A stretch of DNA of 64,000 nucleotides from Endozoicomonas elysicola (lineage in GTDB: Bacteria > Pseudomonadota > Gammaproteobacteria > Pseudomonadales > Endozoicomonadaceae), in assembly GCF_000710775.1 (NCBI RefSeq), contig NZ_JOJP01000001.1, positions 4,574,232-4,638,231 on the forward strand. The letters are read 5' to 3'. The notes beneath the pieces are model-generated. The model worked only from the letters and a program-made list of their open reading frames with translations, ran no database searches and had not been told where the DNA came from. The position numbers and the translations under genes were made by a program. Numbering within the stretch: position 1 is the stretch's first letter; each line of letters begins with the position of its first letter. Shown here one piece after another: positions 8,855 through 18,283 of this stretch.

Positions 8855-9499
8855 TTACGGTTTTGATGTATTCAAGGCCATCGACAAAATCATCTCTGCC
8901 AGGGCTTCCAGGGACAAATCACCATCAGGCTTAAACCAGTTGATACTCCAACTGATGGAGCCGGTTAATAGCCGTCGTAACATGGCCGGTGGAATGACAA
9001 TCAAATTCTGCTCCCTGGCCTCTTCCAGAACATCAATCCACAGTCGCTCATATTCATCTCTCAACTTCAGAATTTCACTCTGGTTTTCATCATTCAGCCC
9101 ACGCCACTCGTAAACCAGCACTGCCATCTCCGCACCATTATCCACCAGAATGGACTGCAGCTCGCAGAGAATAAGACCATAAAGTCGATCCCTGACATCC
9201 TGATTCAGGCTCAATGACAATTTCATGGTTTCAATATTCAGTAAGATGGTCTCTTCCACCACACTGCGCAGGATCTCCTGCTTGCTGGGGTAATGGTGAA
9301 ACAGGCTACCGGATTGTATCCCGATATCTTTTGCCAGATCCCTGACCGTCGTCCTCTCGTAGCCATTGGTTCTGAATAATCGGGCAGCAGATTTCAGCAG
9401 GCGCCCCTTAGCACTCTCCGGGGCAACAATTAATCCCTGATCAATCAACTGCTGGGAAAGCTCTGCGGTTTGCTGGGCACTGAGTGCAATAAATGACAT
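8855..9499 (-). CDS. TetR-family repressor (AtuR-like by context)
   Basis: The 214-residue regulator has a TetR helix-turn-helix at about residues 35-72, with TTVRDLAKDIGIQSGSLFHHY as its recognition core, and a ligand-binding C-terminal domain. It is transcribed away from the atu-like operon across a 154-base gap, the usual geometry for a repressor controlling a divergent catabolic operon. In Pseudomonas the equivalent is AtuR. The ligand is presumably an acyl-CoA of the pathway (inference). Confidence 0.85.
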   Translation of the reverse strand: MSFIALSAQQTAELSQQLIDQGLIVAPESAKGRLLKSAARLFRTNGYERTTVRDLAKDIGIQSGSLFHHYPSKQEILRSVVEETILLNIETMKLSLSLNQDVRDRLYGLILCELQSILVDNGAEMAVLVYEWRGLNDENQSEILKLRDEYERLWIDVLEEAREQNLIVIPPAMLRRLLTGSISWSINWFKPDGDLSLEALAEMILSMALNTSKP

Positions 9500-9574
9500 A
9501 AGACGTCTGTTTGAGTTCTAAAATTATAATTTGAGCCAGTCTAACACAGCTGGAAAATCAGCAGCATATCACAA

Positions 9575-9628
9575 AGCAAACGCTTGTTTTTTTAGCTCAA
9601 CCACTTCCCAACCAATCACTTGCTTGGT
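9575..9628. promoter_or_regulatory. Candidate TetR operators in the tetR-atuA gap
   Basis: Two short inverted repeats lie in the divergent gap: AAGC-N4-GCTT at about 9575-9586 and ACCAA-N8-TTGGT at 9611-9628, just before the atuA-like start. Their size fits a TetR dimer site, but the arms are short and I cannot test significance. Confidence 0.3.
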
Positions 9629-9653
9629 AACCTCCATCAAACAATAACAATAT

Positions 9654-11522
9654 TTGTCATCAAACTCACCTATGACACCTCAAAAGACGCCTGAAAAAAA
9701 AGTTCGAATCGGTTGTGCCTCCGCCTTCTGGGGTGATACTGCCAATGCTGCCCACCAGCTGGTTAACGGTGGCCAACTCGATTACCTGGTTTTTGATTAC
9801 CTTGCAGAAATGACGCTGTCCATCATGGCCGGCGCCCAAATGAAAAATCCATCCGCTGGGTTTGCTCCCGATTTCATTGCCACATTGAAGCCGCTGCTTG
9901 GTCAGATCAAAACCCAGGGTATTAAGGTATGCAGCAATGCTGGTGGCATCAATGCCATGGGTTGTGCTGAAGCACTGGCAAAAGTCGTTGCAGACTCAGG
10001 GATTGACCTGACGATCGCCGTCGTTGAGGGGGACAACCTGACACAAGCTTTTCAGACCAGCCAGCAATCACACCCCCATATCGTGGATATGTTCAGTGGC
10101 CAACCGATACCCAACCACTTAACCAGCGTGAACGCTTACCTGGGTGCTCCTTCTATTACGACAGCACTGGCTGCGGCTGCAGATATTGTGATTACTGGCC
10201 GGGTTGTGGACAGTGCGGTCGTACTTGGCCCACTGGTTCATGAGTTTGGCTGGTCCTGGCAGGACTACGACAAACTGGCGCAGGGCTCCCTGGCGGGCCA
10301 TGTTATCGAATGTGGGACCCAGGCAACCGGTGGTAATTTTACCGACTGGCGTCTGGTGAAAGATGGTTATGCCAATATGGGATTCCCCATTATTGAGTGT
10401 CAGGAGGATGGGGCATTTATTGTGAGCAAATGTTCCGGTAGCGGTGGACTGGTGAGCTGCAACACCGTTGCTGAGCAGATTCTCTATGAAATTGGTAATC
10501 CCGAAGCGTATTTACTGCCTGACGTCACCTGCGATTTCAGTCAGGTAACGGTGGAGCAAACTGACACCAACCAAGTGCGGGTAACTGGAGCCAGAGGTCG
10601 CCCTTGTACGACCCAATATAAAGTCAGCGCGACGTATATGGATGGCTTTCGTTCAACAGCCACCTTTATGATCGGAGGCATTGATGCTGGTGAAAAGGGG
10701 CAGGCAGTTGCTGATGCAATTATTCAAAGAGTCCGTGGGTTGTTAACACTGAAAGGCCTGGATGACTTCAACGATGTGAATATTGAAGTACTGGGTACCG
10801 AAGCAACCTATGGTGCTCAAGCACTGACAGGTCAGGCTCAACCTCGTGAAGTCGTTGTAAAAATTGCCACTTCCCATCAGGATAAAAAAGCCCTGCAGTT
10901 ATTTGGCTCTGAGATTGCCCAGGCGGCAACAGCCATGGCTCCAGGCATTACGGGTCTGGTGGGAGGTCGGCCAAAGCCAAGCCCTCGCCTTTGCCTCTTC
11001 TCTTTCTTAATCAACAAACGTGATATTTCGCCCACTTACCGGCTGATCAATGCCCGAGAGAGTGAATCTGAAGTGGTATCCGTTATTTCAGGACAGGCTG
11101 CAGATTCCTTAGAAAACACCTGGAAGGATAAGCCACTGCCCGAACCACTGAATAACAGCCCTGAATTTACCATACCTCTGATCAAGCTCGCTCTCGGACG
11201 CAGTGGTGACAAAGGTAACCACTGCAATATTGGCATTATTGCCCGAGATAAAAGATATTTGCCGTATATTGAAAAGACATTAACTCCCCACCGAATTGCA
11301 GAGTACTTTGCTCATCTTATGAGTGACCGAAGTGAGGTTATCCGCTATCAGCTACCCGCATTAAACAGCATCAATATTGTCATGACCCACTGCCTCGGCG
11401 GTGGTGGCATGGCCAGCCTGCGTATCGACCCACAGGGAAAGGCCCTTGCTCAACAATTACTTTCGATACCCATTCCTATCAATAAAAGCCTGTATGAACA
11501 GGTTGCGGGGGAAGCAGAGTGA
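9654..11522 (+). CDS. AtuA-like acyclic terpene utilisation protein (DUF1446)
   Basis: The product has about 622 residues: a DUF1446 region starting VRIGCASAFWGDTANAA, the GEKG and GGRPKPSPRL motifs, and a C-terminal AtuA-like ferredoxin-fold domain (about 505-610, LALGRSGDKGNHCNIGI). In Pseudomonas atuA is needed for growth on citronellol/geraniol, with unclear chemistry. The first codon here would be TTG; an ATG at 9672 is equally possible, as neither has a strong ribosome site. Its stop overlaps the GTG start of the next gene. It heads a five- to six-gene operon. Confidence 0.85.
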   Translation: MSSNSPMTPQKTPEKKVRIGCASAFWGDTANAAHQLVNGGQLDYLVFDYLAEMTLSIMAGAQMKNPSAGFAPDFIATLKPLLGQIKTQGIKVCSNAGGINAMGCAEALAKVVADSGIDLTIAVVEGDNLTQAFQTSQQSHPHIVDMFSGQPIPNHLTSVNAYLGAPSITTALAAAADIVITGRVVDSAVVLGPLVHEFGWSWQDYDKLAQGSLAGHVIECGTQATGGNFTDWRLVKDGYANMGFPIIECQEDGAFIVSKCSGSGGLVSCNTVAEQILYEIGNPEAYLLPDVTCDFSQVTVEQTDTNQVRVTGARGRPCTTQYKVSATYMDGFRSTATFMIGGIDAGEKGQAVADAIIQRVRGLLTLKGLDDFNDVNIEVLGTEATYGAQALTGQAQPREVVVKIATSHQDKKALQLFGSEIAQAATAMAPGITGLVGGRPKPSPRLCLFSFLINKRDISPTYRLINARESESEVVSVISGQAADSLENTWKDKPLPEPLNNSPEFTIPLIKLALGRSGDKGNHCNIGIIARDKRYLPYIEKTLTPHRIAEYFAHLMSDRSEVIRYQLPALNSINIVMTHCLGGGGMASLRIDPQGKALAQQLLSIPIPINKSLYEQVAGEAE

Positions 11523-13135
11523 GGATCATTGACTCTCAAATAGACCTTCATGGCCAGGAGTTCAGCGAGAATCGAAACGCCATGCTATCGGCCATTGAAC
11601 AGTTTCGATGCCTTGAGAAGGCAACGCTCGATAAAGCCCACAGTGCCAGGGATAAATTCCACAGCAAAGGCAAACTCCTGCCCCGCGAACGTTTAGCACT
11701 ACTCCTCGACCCCGGCTCCAGTTTTATTGAGCTGAGCTCTCTGGCCGGTTATAAAATGCACGATGATAAGGATGGCTCAACAGCGGGTGGCGGGATTATC
11801 GCAGGCATCGGGTTTGTCAGTGGTGTTCGGTGCATGCTGCAGGTCAATAACAGTGCCATAAAAGGCGGCACCATCTCTCCTACCGGCCTTGAGAAAACCC
11901 TGCGACTGCAGGAGATTGCCCGTGAGAATAAATTACCTCTGATCACGCTTGCGGAAAGTGGTGGAGCAAACCTGACCTACGCCACGGACGTCTTTGTCCC
12001 TGGTGCCCGGGCGTTTGCCAACCAGGCTCGTTTGTCAAAAGCCGGCATACCTCAGGTCACTGTCGTACATGGTAATGCCACTGCTGGCGGCGCCTATCAG
12101 CCGGGTTTGTCCGACTACGTGGTGGCTGTTAAGAATCAAACCAAAATGTTTCTGGCAGGACCGCCTCTGCTTAAGGCTGCTACCGGTGAGATTGCCACCG
12201 ATGAAGAACTGGGTGGCAGTGATATTCATGTTTATCAAGCCGGTACAGCGGACTATCTGGCTCAGGATGATGTCGAGGGAATAGCCCTTGCCCGAGATAT
12301 CACCCAGAGCCTTGGTTGGAATGAACGACTTGCATTGCCTGAGAAACGCGAAAGTAAACCGCCACGATATCACAGTGATGAACTGCTGGGCATTATCCCC
12401 TGTGACAGCAAAAAGCCCTACGATGTGAGAGAAGTCATTGCACGACTGGTTGATAGCTCGGCCTTCAGCGATTTCAAAAGCGATTTCGATCTGCAGACCG
12501 TTTGCGGCTTTGCGCATATTGACGGTCACAGCGTTGGCATTATTGGCAACAATGGACCAATAACCGCAAAAGGTGCTAACAAGGCAGCGCAGTTTATTCA
12601 GCTCTGTGAACAGAGTCACCGCTCACTGCTTTTCCTTCATAACACCACTGGATTTATGGTGGGCACTGACGCAGAGCAAAGCGGCATTATCAAGCATGGC
12701 TCAAAGATGATTCAGGCGGTGGCCAATGCCAGCATTCCAAAAATATCCATTTCAATTGGCGGTTCCTACGGCGCTGGCAACTACGCCATGTGTGGTCGAG
12801 GCCTGGACCCACGCTTTATTTTCTCATGGCCCAATGCCAGAACGGCGGTGATGGGGGGCGAACAGGCTGGCAAAGTACTTCGGATCGTCAGTGAAGAGAA
12901 AATGCGCAAAATGGGACAGGAACCCGATCCATCACAGCTCGAACAAATGGAGGCTGCCACTACGGCAAAACTCAATGCAGGGTCAACCGCACTATTTGGC
13001 ACAGCCCGCCTCTGGGATGATGGTTTAATTGACCCAAGGGATACCCGGGATTTGCTGGCAAATTTGCTGGATATTTGCAGGCAGGCAGAAAACAGGCACC
13101 TCAAAAACAATACATTCGGTGTCGCACGTTTTTAA
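11519..13135 (+). CDS. Acyl-CoA carboxylase beta subunit (geranyl-/methylcrotonyl-CoA carboxylase type, AtuC-like)
   Basis: The 538-residue carboxyltransferase has the two crotonase-like halves of the family, including a SGGANLTYATDVFVPGAR segment in the acyl-CoA half and GGSYGAGNYAMCGRGLDPRF with AVMGGEQAGKV in the carboxybiotin half. It would transfer CO2 from biotin on the AtuF-like subunit to a branched enoyl-CoA. Geranyl- versus 3-methylcrotonyl-CoA cannot be settled from motifs; the adjacent atuA-like gene favours AtuC over LiuB. It starts with GTG overlapping the previous stop (GTGA). Confidence 0.85.
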   Translation: MRIIDSQIDLHGQEFSENRNAMLSAIEQFRCLEKATLDKAHSARDKFHSKGKLLPRERLALLLDPGSSFIELSSLAGYKMHDDKDGSTAGGGIIAGIGFVSGVRCMLQVNNSAIKGGTISPTGLEKTLRLQEIARENKLPLITLAESGGANLTYATDVFVPGARAFANQARLSKAGIPQVTVVHGNATAGGAYQPGLSDYVVAVKNQTKMFLAGPPLLKAATGEIATDEELGGSDIHVYQAGTADYLAQDDVEGIALARDITQSLGWNERLALPEKRESKPPRYHSDELLGIIPCDSKKPYDVREVIARLVDSSAFSDFKSDFDLQTVCGFAHIDGHSVGIIGNNGPITAKGANKAAQFIQLCEQSHRSLLFLHNTTGFMVGTDAEQSGIIKHGSKMIQAVANASIPKISISIGGSYGAGNYAMCGRGLDPRFIFSWPNARTAVMGGEQAGKVLRIVSEEKMRKMGQEPDPSQLEQMEAATTAKLNAGSTALFGTARLWDDGLIDPRDTRDLLANLLDICRQAENRHLKNNTFGVARF

Positions 13136-13185
13136 TCCTGTTTCCTAATAAAAATGCCAATAACAACAATAAACCAGGAAATATC

Positions 13186-14334
13186 ATGATACTCACCCAG
13201 GAACATCTGGAGCTTAAACGCACCATTGCAAATTTTGTGGAAAATGAAGTGAATCCCCATGTCGACAGCTGGGAGGAGGCTGGCCTGTTTCCTGCTAAAG
13301 CCCTCTTCAAAAAGATGGGTGACCTGGGTCTGCTCGGTATCAGCAAACCAGTAGAAAATGGCGGTATGGGACTCGACTACACCTTTGAAATGCTGGCGGC
13401 AGAAGAGTTCGGCGCCATTCGCTGCGGTGGTATCCCGATGGCCATTGGCGTACAGACCAACATGGCCACCCCGGCAATGGCACGATTTGGCAGTGATTAT
13501 CTCCGTGAGACATACCTGGCTCCGGCCATTGCTGGCGATAGGGTGGCCTGTATAGGTGTCAGCGAGCCCGGAGCCGGCAGTGATGTTGCTGCCATCAAGA
13601 CAACGGCCATAAAAGACGGTGACGACTACATCATCAATGGCAGCAAAATGTGGATCACCAATGCCACTCAGGCTGACTTTATCTGCCTGCTGGCCAACAC
13701 TTCTGACGAACCAGCCCACAAGAACAAATCACTGATTATCGTTCCTACCGATACACCTGGAATTTCATTCTCGGAAAAACTCAACAAACTGGGCATGCGC
13801 AGTTCTGATACCGCACAGATTTTCTTTGATAACGTACGGGTTCCACAAAAAAACCGGATTGGCTCGGAAGGTAGCGGCTTCGTCATGCAGATGCAGCAGT
13901 TTCAAGAGGAGCGGTTATACGTTGCGGCCATGTCACTGAAAGGGATGGAAATCTGTATAAACGACACGCTTACCTACACTCTGGAGCGCAACGCCTTTGG
14001 CAAACCACTGATTGCCAACCAGTCCATCCTGTTTCGACTGGCAGAGCTGCAAACAGAAGTTGAGGCGCTTCGGGCCCTGACTTATCAGGCTTGTGAACGA
14101 TACAGCCAGGGTGAAGATGTCACGCAGCTTGCCTCCATGGCCAAATTAAAATCCGGTCGCCTTTCACGGGAAGTCAGTGATGCCTGCCTGCAGTACTGGG
14201 GAGGCATGGGCTTTATGTGGGATAACGTCGTAAGTCGCTTTTACCGGGATAACCGTCTGGGCTCCATTGGCGGCGGTGCTGATGAAATTATGCTCGGGAT
14301 TATTGGCAAAAATATGGCTAAAGCACTGGGGTAA
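13186..14334 (+). CDS. Acyl-CoA dehydrogenase (AtuD-like)
   Basis: The 382-residue FAD enzyme carries the family signatures VSEPGAGSDVAAIKT (about residue 122), the WITNATQADF flavin segment and, at the C-terminus, YWGGMGFMWDNVVSRFYRD. It should introduce the double bond before carboxylation, for example citronellyl-CoA to a 2-enoyl-CoA (by analogy with AtuD). The ATG has AGGAA ten bases upstream; the frame extends 37 codons further upstream without family support. The gap to the preceding gene is 50 bases. Confidence 0.88.
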   Translation: MILTQEHLELKRTIANFVENEVNPHVDSWEEAGLFPAKALFKKMGDLGLLGISKPVENGGMGLDYTFEMLAAEEFGAIRCGGIPMAIGVQTNMATPAMARFGSDYLRETYLAPAIAGDRVACIGVSEPGAGSDVAAIKTTAIKDGDDYIINGSKMWITNATQADFICLLANTSDEPAHKNKSLIIVPTDTPGISFSEKLNKLGMRSSDTAQIFFDNVRVPQKNRIGSEGSGFVMQMQQFQEERLYVAAMSLKGMEICINDTLTYTLERNAFGKPLIANQSILFRLAELQTEVEALRALTYQACERYSQGEDVTQLASMAKLKSGRLSREVSDACLQYWGGMGFMWDNVVSRFYRDNRLGSIGGGADEIMLGIIGKNMAKALG

Positions 14335-14339
14335 TAACA

Positions 14340-15125
14340 ATGGGTACTCCAGAAATCTACAAAACCCTGCTCGTCGAGCAACAGGCGGATGTTCTAACCG
14401 TTACCCTCAACCGGCCAAGGCAGGCCAATGCCATGAATCTGACCATGGTCAACGAACTGACTCAGGTCATGAATCGAGCGGTTGAGCAACAGGTAAGGGT
14501 ATTCATCATCCGTGGAGCGGACGGGAATTTCTGCGCGGGCGGGGATATCAAAGAAATGCAGGCCATCGCCAGTGACCGGGAAGAACTGGCCCAATTCAAC
14601 CGCTCCTTTGGCCTGATGCTGGAACAGGCGAATACCCTGCCCTGCGTGGTCATTACCGTTTTACAGGGGGCCGTGCTGGGTGGTGGTTTTGGCCTTGCCT
14701 GTATCAGTGATGTCGCAATCAGCGATACCACCTCGGCATTTGCCATGCCTGAGACCTCTCTAGGAATCATACCGGCACAGATCGCCCCTTTCGTGGTTGA
14801 CCGTATTGGCCTGACCCAAGCAAGACGACTGGCGTTGCTTGGACAGCGAATTCCAGCAGCACAGGCTCTGACGCTTGGCATTATTCATCATGTTTCCCAG
14901 ACTCAGGACGAACTGGACAGCAAGCTGACATTGGCCGTATCAGCGGCGATGAATTGCGCGCCTCAGGCCACAGCCACAACCAAGGCTCTGATGCACAAAG
15001 TAGGCAAGCTGCCCATGGCATCATTACTGGATGAAGCCGCTATTCACTTTGCTGACAGCGTCCAGGGAGAAGGCCGTGAAGGTGCCAGGGCTTTTGCGCA
15101 TAAAAGTAAACCGAATTGGCGATAG
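14340..15125 (+). CDS. Enoyl-CoA hydratase/isomerase (AtuE-like)
   Basis: The 261-residue crotonase-fold protein has the oxyanion-hole motif GNFCAGGDIKEMQ (about 61-73) and the PETSLGIIP segment (about 136) with a conserved acidic residue. In the atu scheme it would hydrate the isohexenyl-glutaconyl-CoA made by the carboxylase; in a leucine scheme it would act as methylglutaconyl-CoA hydratase. It begins six bases after the dehydrogenase gene. Confidence 0.87.
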   Translation: MGTPEIYKTLLVEQQADVLTVTLNRPRQANAMNLTMVNELTQVMNRAVEQQVRVFIIRGADGNFCAGGDIKEMQAIASDREELAQFNRSFGLMLEQANTLPCVVITVLQGAVLGGGFGLACISDVAISDTTSAFAMPETSLGIIPAQIAPFVVDRIGLTQARRLALLGQRIPAAQALTLGIIHHVSQTQDELDSKLTLAVSAAMNCAPQATATTKALMHKVGKLPMASLLDEAAIHFADSVQGEGREGARAFAHKSKPNWR

Positions 15126-15134
15126 GGGAAGAAC

Positions 15135-17153
15135 ATGTTTCATAAAGTATTAGTGGCCAATCGTGGTGAAATTGCCCAACGTATCATTGCCTCTGCCAAG
15201 TCGCTTGGATACCGGACAGTAGCTGTTTATTCAGAACCTGATTGTGATGCTCCTCATGTCCAGCTGGCAGATGAAGCGGTGTGTCTGGGTAAAGGCGTAG
15301 CTAGTGATAGTTATTTAAATATCGAAAAAATTCTCCATGCAGCCCGGATCACGAGGAGTGATGCCATTCACCCCGGGTATGGATTTTTATCCGAGAACAG
15401 TGATTTCGCGCAGGCCTGCAGTGAGCACGGCCTGGTCTTTATTGGTCCCGATTCTAAAGCCATTAGGCTGATGGGCAGTAAGCGTGCAGCCAAAGAAGCC
15501 ATGCTTGCAGCAAAAGTACCCTGTGTTCCCGGTTACGAAGGTAAAGATCAAAGTAATACAGCACTGACTGATGCTGCAGAAGGCATAGGCTACCCTATTA
15601 TGGTGAAAGCCTCTGCTGGAGGTGGTGGCCGGGGAATGCGTGTCGTAAAAGATTCATCAGAGCTTGAAAGTGCAATCAAATCCGCCCGCTCTGAAGCTTT
15701 CAGTGCCTTTGGCAGTGATGAGTTAATCCTTGAGAAAGCATTGACTTCCGTCCGCCACATCGAAATACAGATCTTTGCTGACACCCATGGCAACACCATT
15801 CATTTAGGTGAACGCGATTGCAGTATGCAGCGGCGTCATCAGAAAGTTATTGAAGAAGCACCATCACCGGCATTAACTCCAGAACTCAGGGAGTCAATGG
15901 GACAAGCCGCCATCTCAGCGGCAAAGGCCTGTAACTACGTTGGTGCTGGCACTGTAGAGTTTCTGCTGACCGCTGAGCATGATTTTTACTTTCTGGAAAT
16001 GAACACCCGGCTTCAGGTGGAGCACCCCGTCACCGAACTGGTGACCAATCTGGACCTTGTGGAATGGCAATTAAGGGTTGCCGCTGGTGAGAAATTGCCA
16101 CTGAAACAAGACCAGATCAAAACGAATGGACACGCTATTGAAGTGCGCCTGTATGCTGAAGATCCTGCAAATAGTTTTATGCCTCAGACAGGAACGGTTT
16201 CACTATGGAGACCTGCATTAACTGACAGTGTTTCAGGTAAGGATTATCCCGGATTAAGAGTTGATTCCGGTATTTACGAAGGGAGTCAGATCAGCGCTCA
16301 TTATGATCCAATGCTGGCAAAATTTATTGCCTATGGGGAAAATCGAGAACAGGCTCGACGTCGTTTATTACGATTGGTGCAGGACTCTCATCTTTTAGGG
16401 TTACGAGACAATCGCAGCTTTCTAAGTGAGTTGTTACAAAGTGACACCTTTGTTAGCGGTCAGGCCACTACCGATTTTATCCGTGATCAATTCACTAATA
16501 ATCCAAGCCTGGCTTCTCAGGTCATCATGCCTGATGAGTGGGGCATTGCGGCTTTACTTCTGTGTGAAGGGGCTCTGATAAAACATAGCAACCTTCAAAC
16601 CACTCAGTTCATCGAAAGACCGATTAAGATTTGTTGTGGAAATTATTTACGGACATTAAAAATCTCATACCAAAACACGAATAAGTATCGCCTTTCATTT
16701 GAAAATAAAGACCCCGATGATTCAGGGCAGTCGGCAATTACAATCGAGCTTGTTGACTGTAAAGACAACCAGCTACGCTATATTGCTCACGCCGGCGAAA
16801 AAAATAGCGTCATGAAAACATCAACCTTCACAATCAACCGTAATGGCGATATATCAGAGTTATGGCTGGCCAGCAACCGTGGAAACCTTCTATTCGCTGA
16901 TCAGACATTTATGGTCACAAAAAACAGCACGACCGGTTCCAATAAAATACTCGCTTCCATGGATGGTGTAGTCGTTGACCTGCTGGTTGAAAAGGGACAG
17001 ACCGTAAAATGTGGCGATGTGCTCACCGTCATTGAAGCCATGAAAATGGAACACCCGCTCAAGGCAGGCATGGACGGCATCGTTGGAAATATTCTAACCA
17101 GCCCAGGCGAACAAGTGAAAGGCCGACAGCTGCTGATCGAATTACAAGAATAA
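15135..17153 (+). CDS. Acyl-CoA carboxylase alpha subunit: biotin carboxylase plus biotin carrier (AtuF-like)
   Basis: The 672-residue protein joins an N-terminal biotin carboxylase (about 1-450; ATP-grasp loop GGGGRGMRVV, FLEMNTRLQVEHPVTE) to a C-terminal biotinyl domain with the EAMKMEHPL motif, biotinylated lysine Lys637. It carboxylates its own biotin with ATP and bicarbonate and hands the group to the AtuC-like beta subunit encoded in the same operon. The ribosome site AGGGGAAG is strong. Confidence 0.92.
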   Translation: MFHKVLVANRGEIAQRIIASAKSLGYRTVAVYSEPDCDAPHVQLADEAVCLGKGVASDSYLNIEKILHAARITRSDAIHPGYGFLSENSDFAQACSEHGLVFIGPDSKAIRLMGSKRAAKEAMLAAKVPCVPGYEGKDQSNTALTDAAEGIGYPIMVKASAGGGGRGMRVVKDSSELESAIKSARSEAFSAFGSDELILEKALTSVRHIEIQIFADTHGNTIHLGERDCSMQRRHQKVIEEAPSPALTPELRESMGQAAISAAKACNYVGAGTVEFLLTAEHDFYFLEMNTRLQVEHPVTELVTNLDLVEWQLRVAAGEKLPLKQDQIKTNGHAIEVRLYAEDPANSFMPQTGTVSLWRPALTDSVSGKDYPGLRVDSGIYEGSQISAHYDPMLAKFIAYGENREQARRRLLRLVQDSHLLGLRDNRSFLSELLQSDTFVSGQATTDFIRDQFTNNPSLASQVIMPDEWGIAALLLCEGALIKHSNLQTTQFIERPIKICCGNYLRTLKISYQNTNKYRLSFENKDPDDSGQSAITIELVDCKDNQLRYIAHAGEKNSVMKTSTFTINRNGDISELWLASNRGNLLFADQTFMVTKNSTTGSNKILASMDGVVVDLLVEKGQTVKCGDVLTVIEAMKMEHPLKAGMDGIVGNILTSPGEQVKGRQLLIELQE

Positions 17154-17173
17154 TACCTCTCGGGAGTATGGCA

Positions 17174-18163
17174 ATGTCTTCAAAAAAAACATCAAAGCCA
17201 TTTTCAAATCAAACACTACCTTCTGACTGGCACGACAGACTGTCCATTCCAGTGGTGATGGCTCCCATGTTTCTGGTTTCAGGACCCGACCTGGTTATTG
17301 CCGGTTGTAAAAAAGGTATTGTCGGTACGTTTCCAGCACTGAACCAGCGAACCAGCGAAGGGTTTGAGGACTGGCTGATTCAAATAACCACAGAATTGTC
17401 GGACTTTGAACAGCAGACCGGAAAACAGGCAGCACCATTTGGTGTTAATTTAATTGTCCATGAATCCAACCCCAGACTGGAAACTGATCTGGCACTTTGC
17501 ATTAAATACAAAGTACCACTGGTCATCACCGCACTGGGGGCAATTCGTGATGTCGTAGATCAGGTACACAACTATGGTGGTGTTGTTTTCCACGATGCTG
17601 CCAGTGTACAACACGCTCAAAAGGCAGCAGGGGCGAATGTTGATGGCATTATTGCCGTGAGCAGTGGCGCTGGTGGGCATGCCGGAACGATTAACCCCTT
17701 CGCATTAGTTGAAGAAATCCGGACATTCTGGAACAAGACCCTGTTACTGGGAGGATGTATTAACCATGGCCACCAGATTCATGCTGCGCAAATCATGGGA
17801 GCGGATCTGGCCTATATGGGTACCCGTTTTATTAATACCCTTGAAAGTCGCGCTCCTTCCGGACACAAAGCCATGATAATCGACTGTAACGCAGAAGATG
17901 TCATACATACGCCTGCAGTGACTGGCGTACCTTCCAACTTTATGAAGAAAAGCCTGATAGACGCGGGGTATGATATGGATGCTCTATTCAACCCCGGCAA
18001 AGTTAACTTTGGTGAAAAGCTCACTCCTGCCGGTTCAGATAGTTCCAAAGCCTGGCAGGACGTCTGGTCAGCAGGACAAGGTGTCGGTGGTATCTCAGAT
18101 ATAGTCAGTTGTGATCGTTTAGTGGATCAGATGATCAGCGAATATAACGAGAGTGTTCGTTAA
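17174..18163 (+). CDS. Nitronate monooxygenase / 2-nitropropane dioxygenase-like flavoprotein
   Basis: The 329-residue TIM-barrel flavoprotein shows PVVMAPMFLVSGPDLV at the N-terminus and SSGAGGHAG with the family's active-site histidine (His169 from this start). Its FMN-dependent oxygenase activity on alkyl nitronates is family knowledge; the substrate here is unknown. GGGAG lies eight bases before the chosen ATG; an ATG six bases upstream is too close to it. It follows atuF by 20 bases and probably closes the operon. A nitronate monooxygenase is not part of the Pseudomonas atu cluster. Confidence 0.82.
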   Translation: MSSKKTSKPFSNQTLPSDWHDRLSIPVVMAPMFLVSGPDLVIAGCKKGIVGTFPALNQRTSEGFEDWLIQITTELSDFEQQTGKQAAPFGVNLIVHESNPRLETDLALCIKYKVPLVITALGAIRDVVDQVHNYGGVVFHDAASVQHAQKAAGANVDGIIAVSSGAGGHAGTINPFALVEEIRTFWNKTLLLGGCINHGHQIHAAQIMGADLAYMGTRFINTLESRAPSGHKAMIIDCNAEDVIHTPAVTGVPSNFMKKSLIDAGYDMDALFNPGKVNFGEKLTPAGSDSSKAWQDVWSAGQGVGGISDIVSCDRLVDQMISEYNESVR

Positions 18164-18283
18164 AAAAGCAAAGTTAGTAAAGGGTCAAATGAGATACAGA
18201 TTCCAGATGGTTCGCATGTTAGAATTTATGGCTCACAGCAAGCTGCTGACGGTATTATCAGGCCAGGTCATGAATCAACGCTA

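Noticed and set aside
12035-12619. 194-codon minus-strand frame inside the carboxyltransferase gene
   Set aside because: Antisense shadow of the acyl-CoA carboxylase beta subunit.
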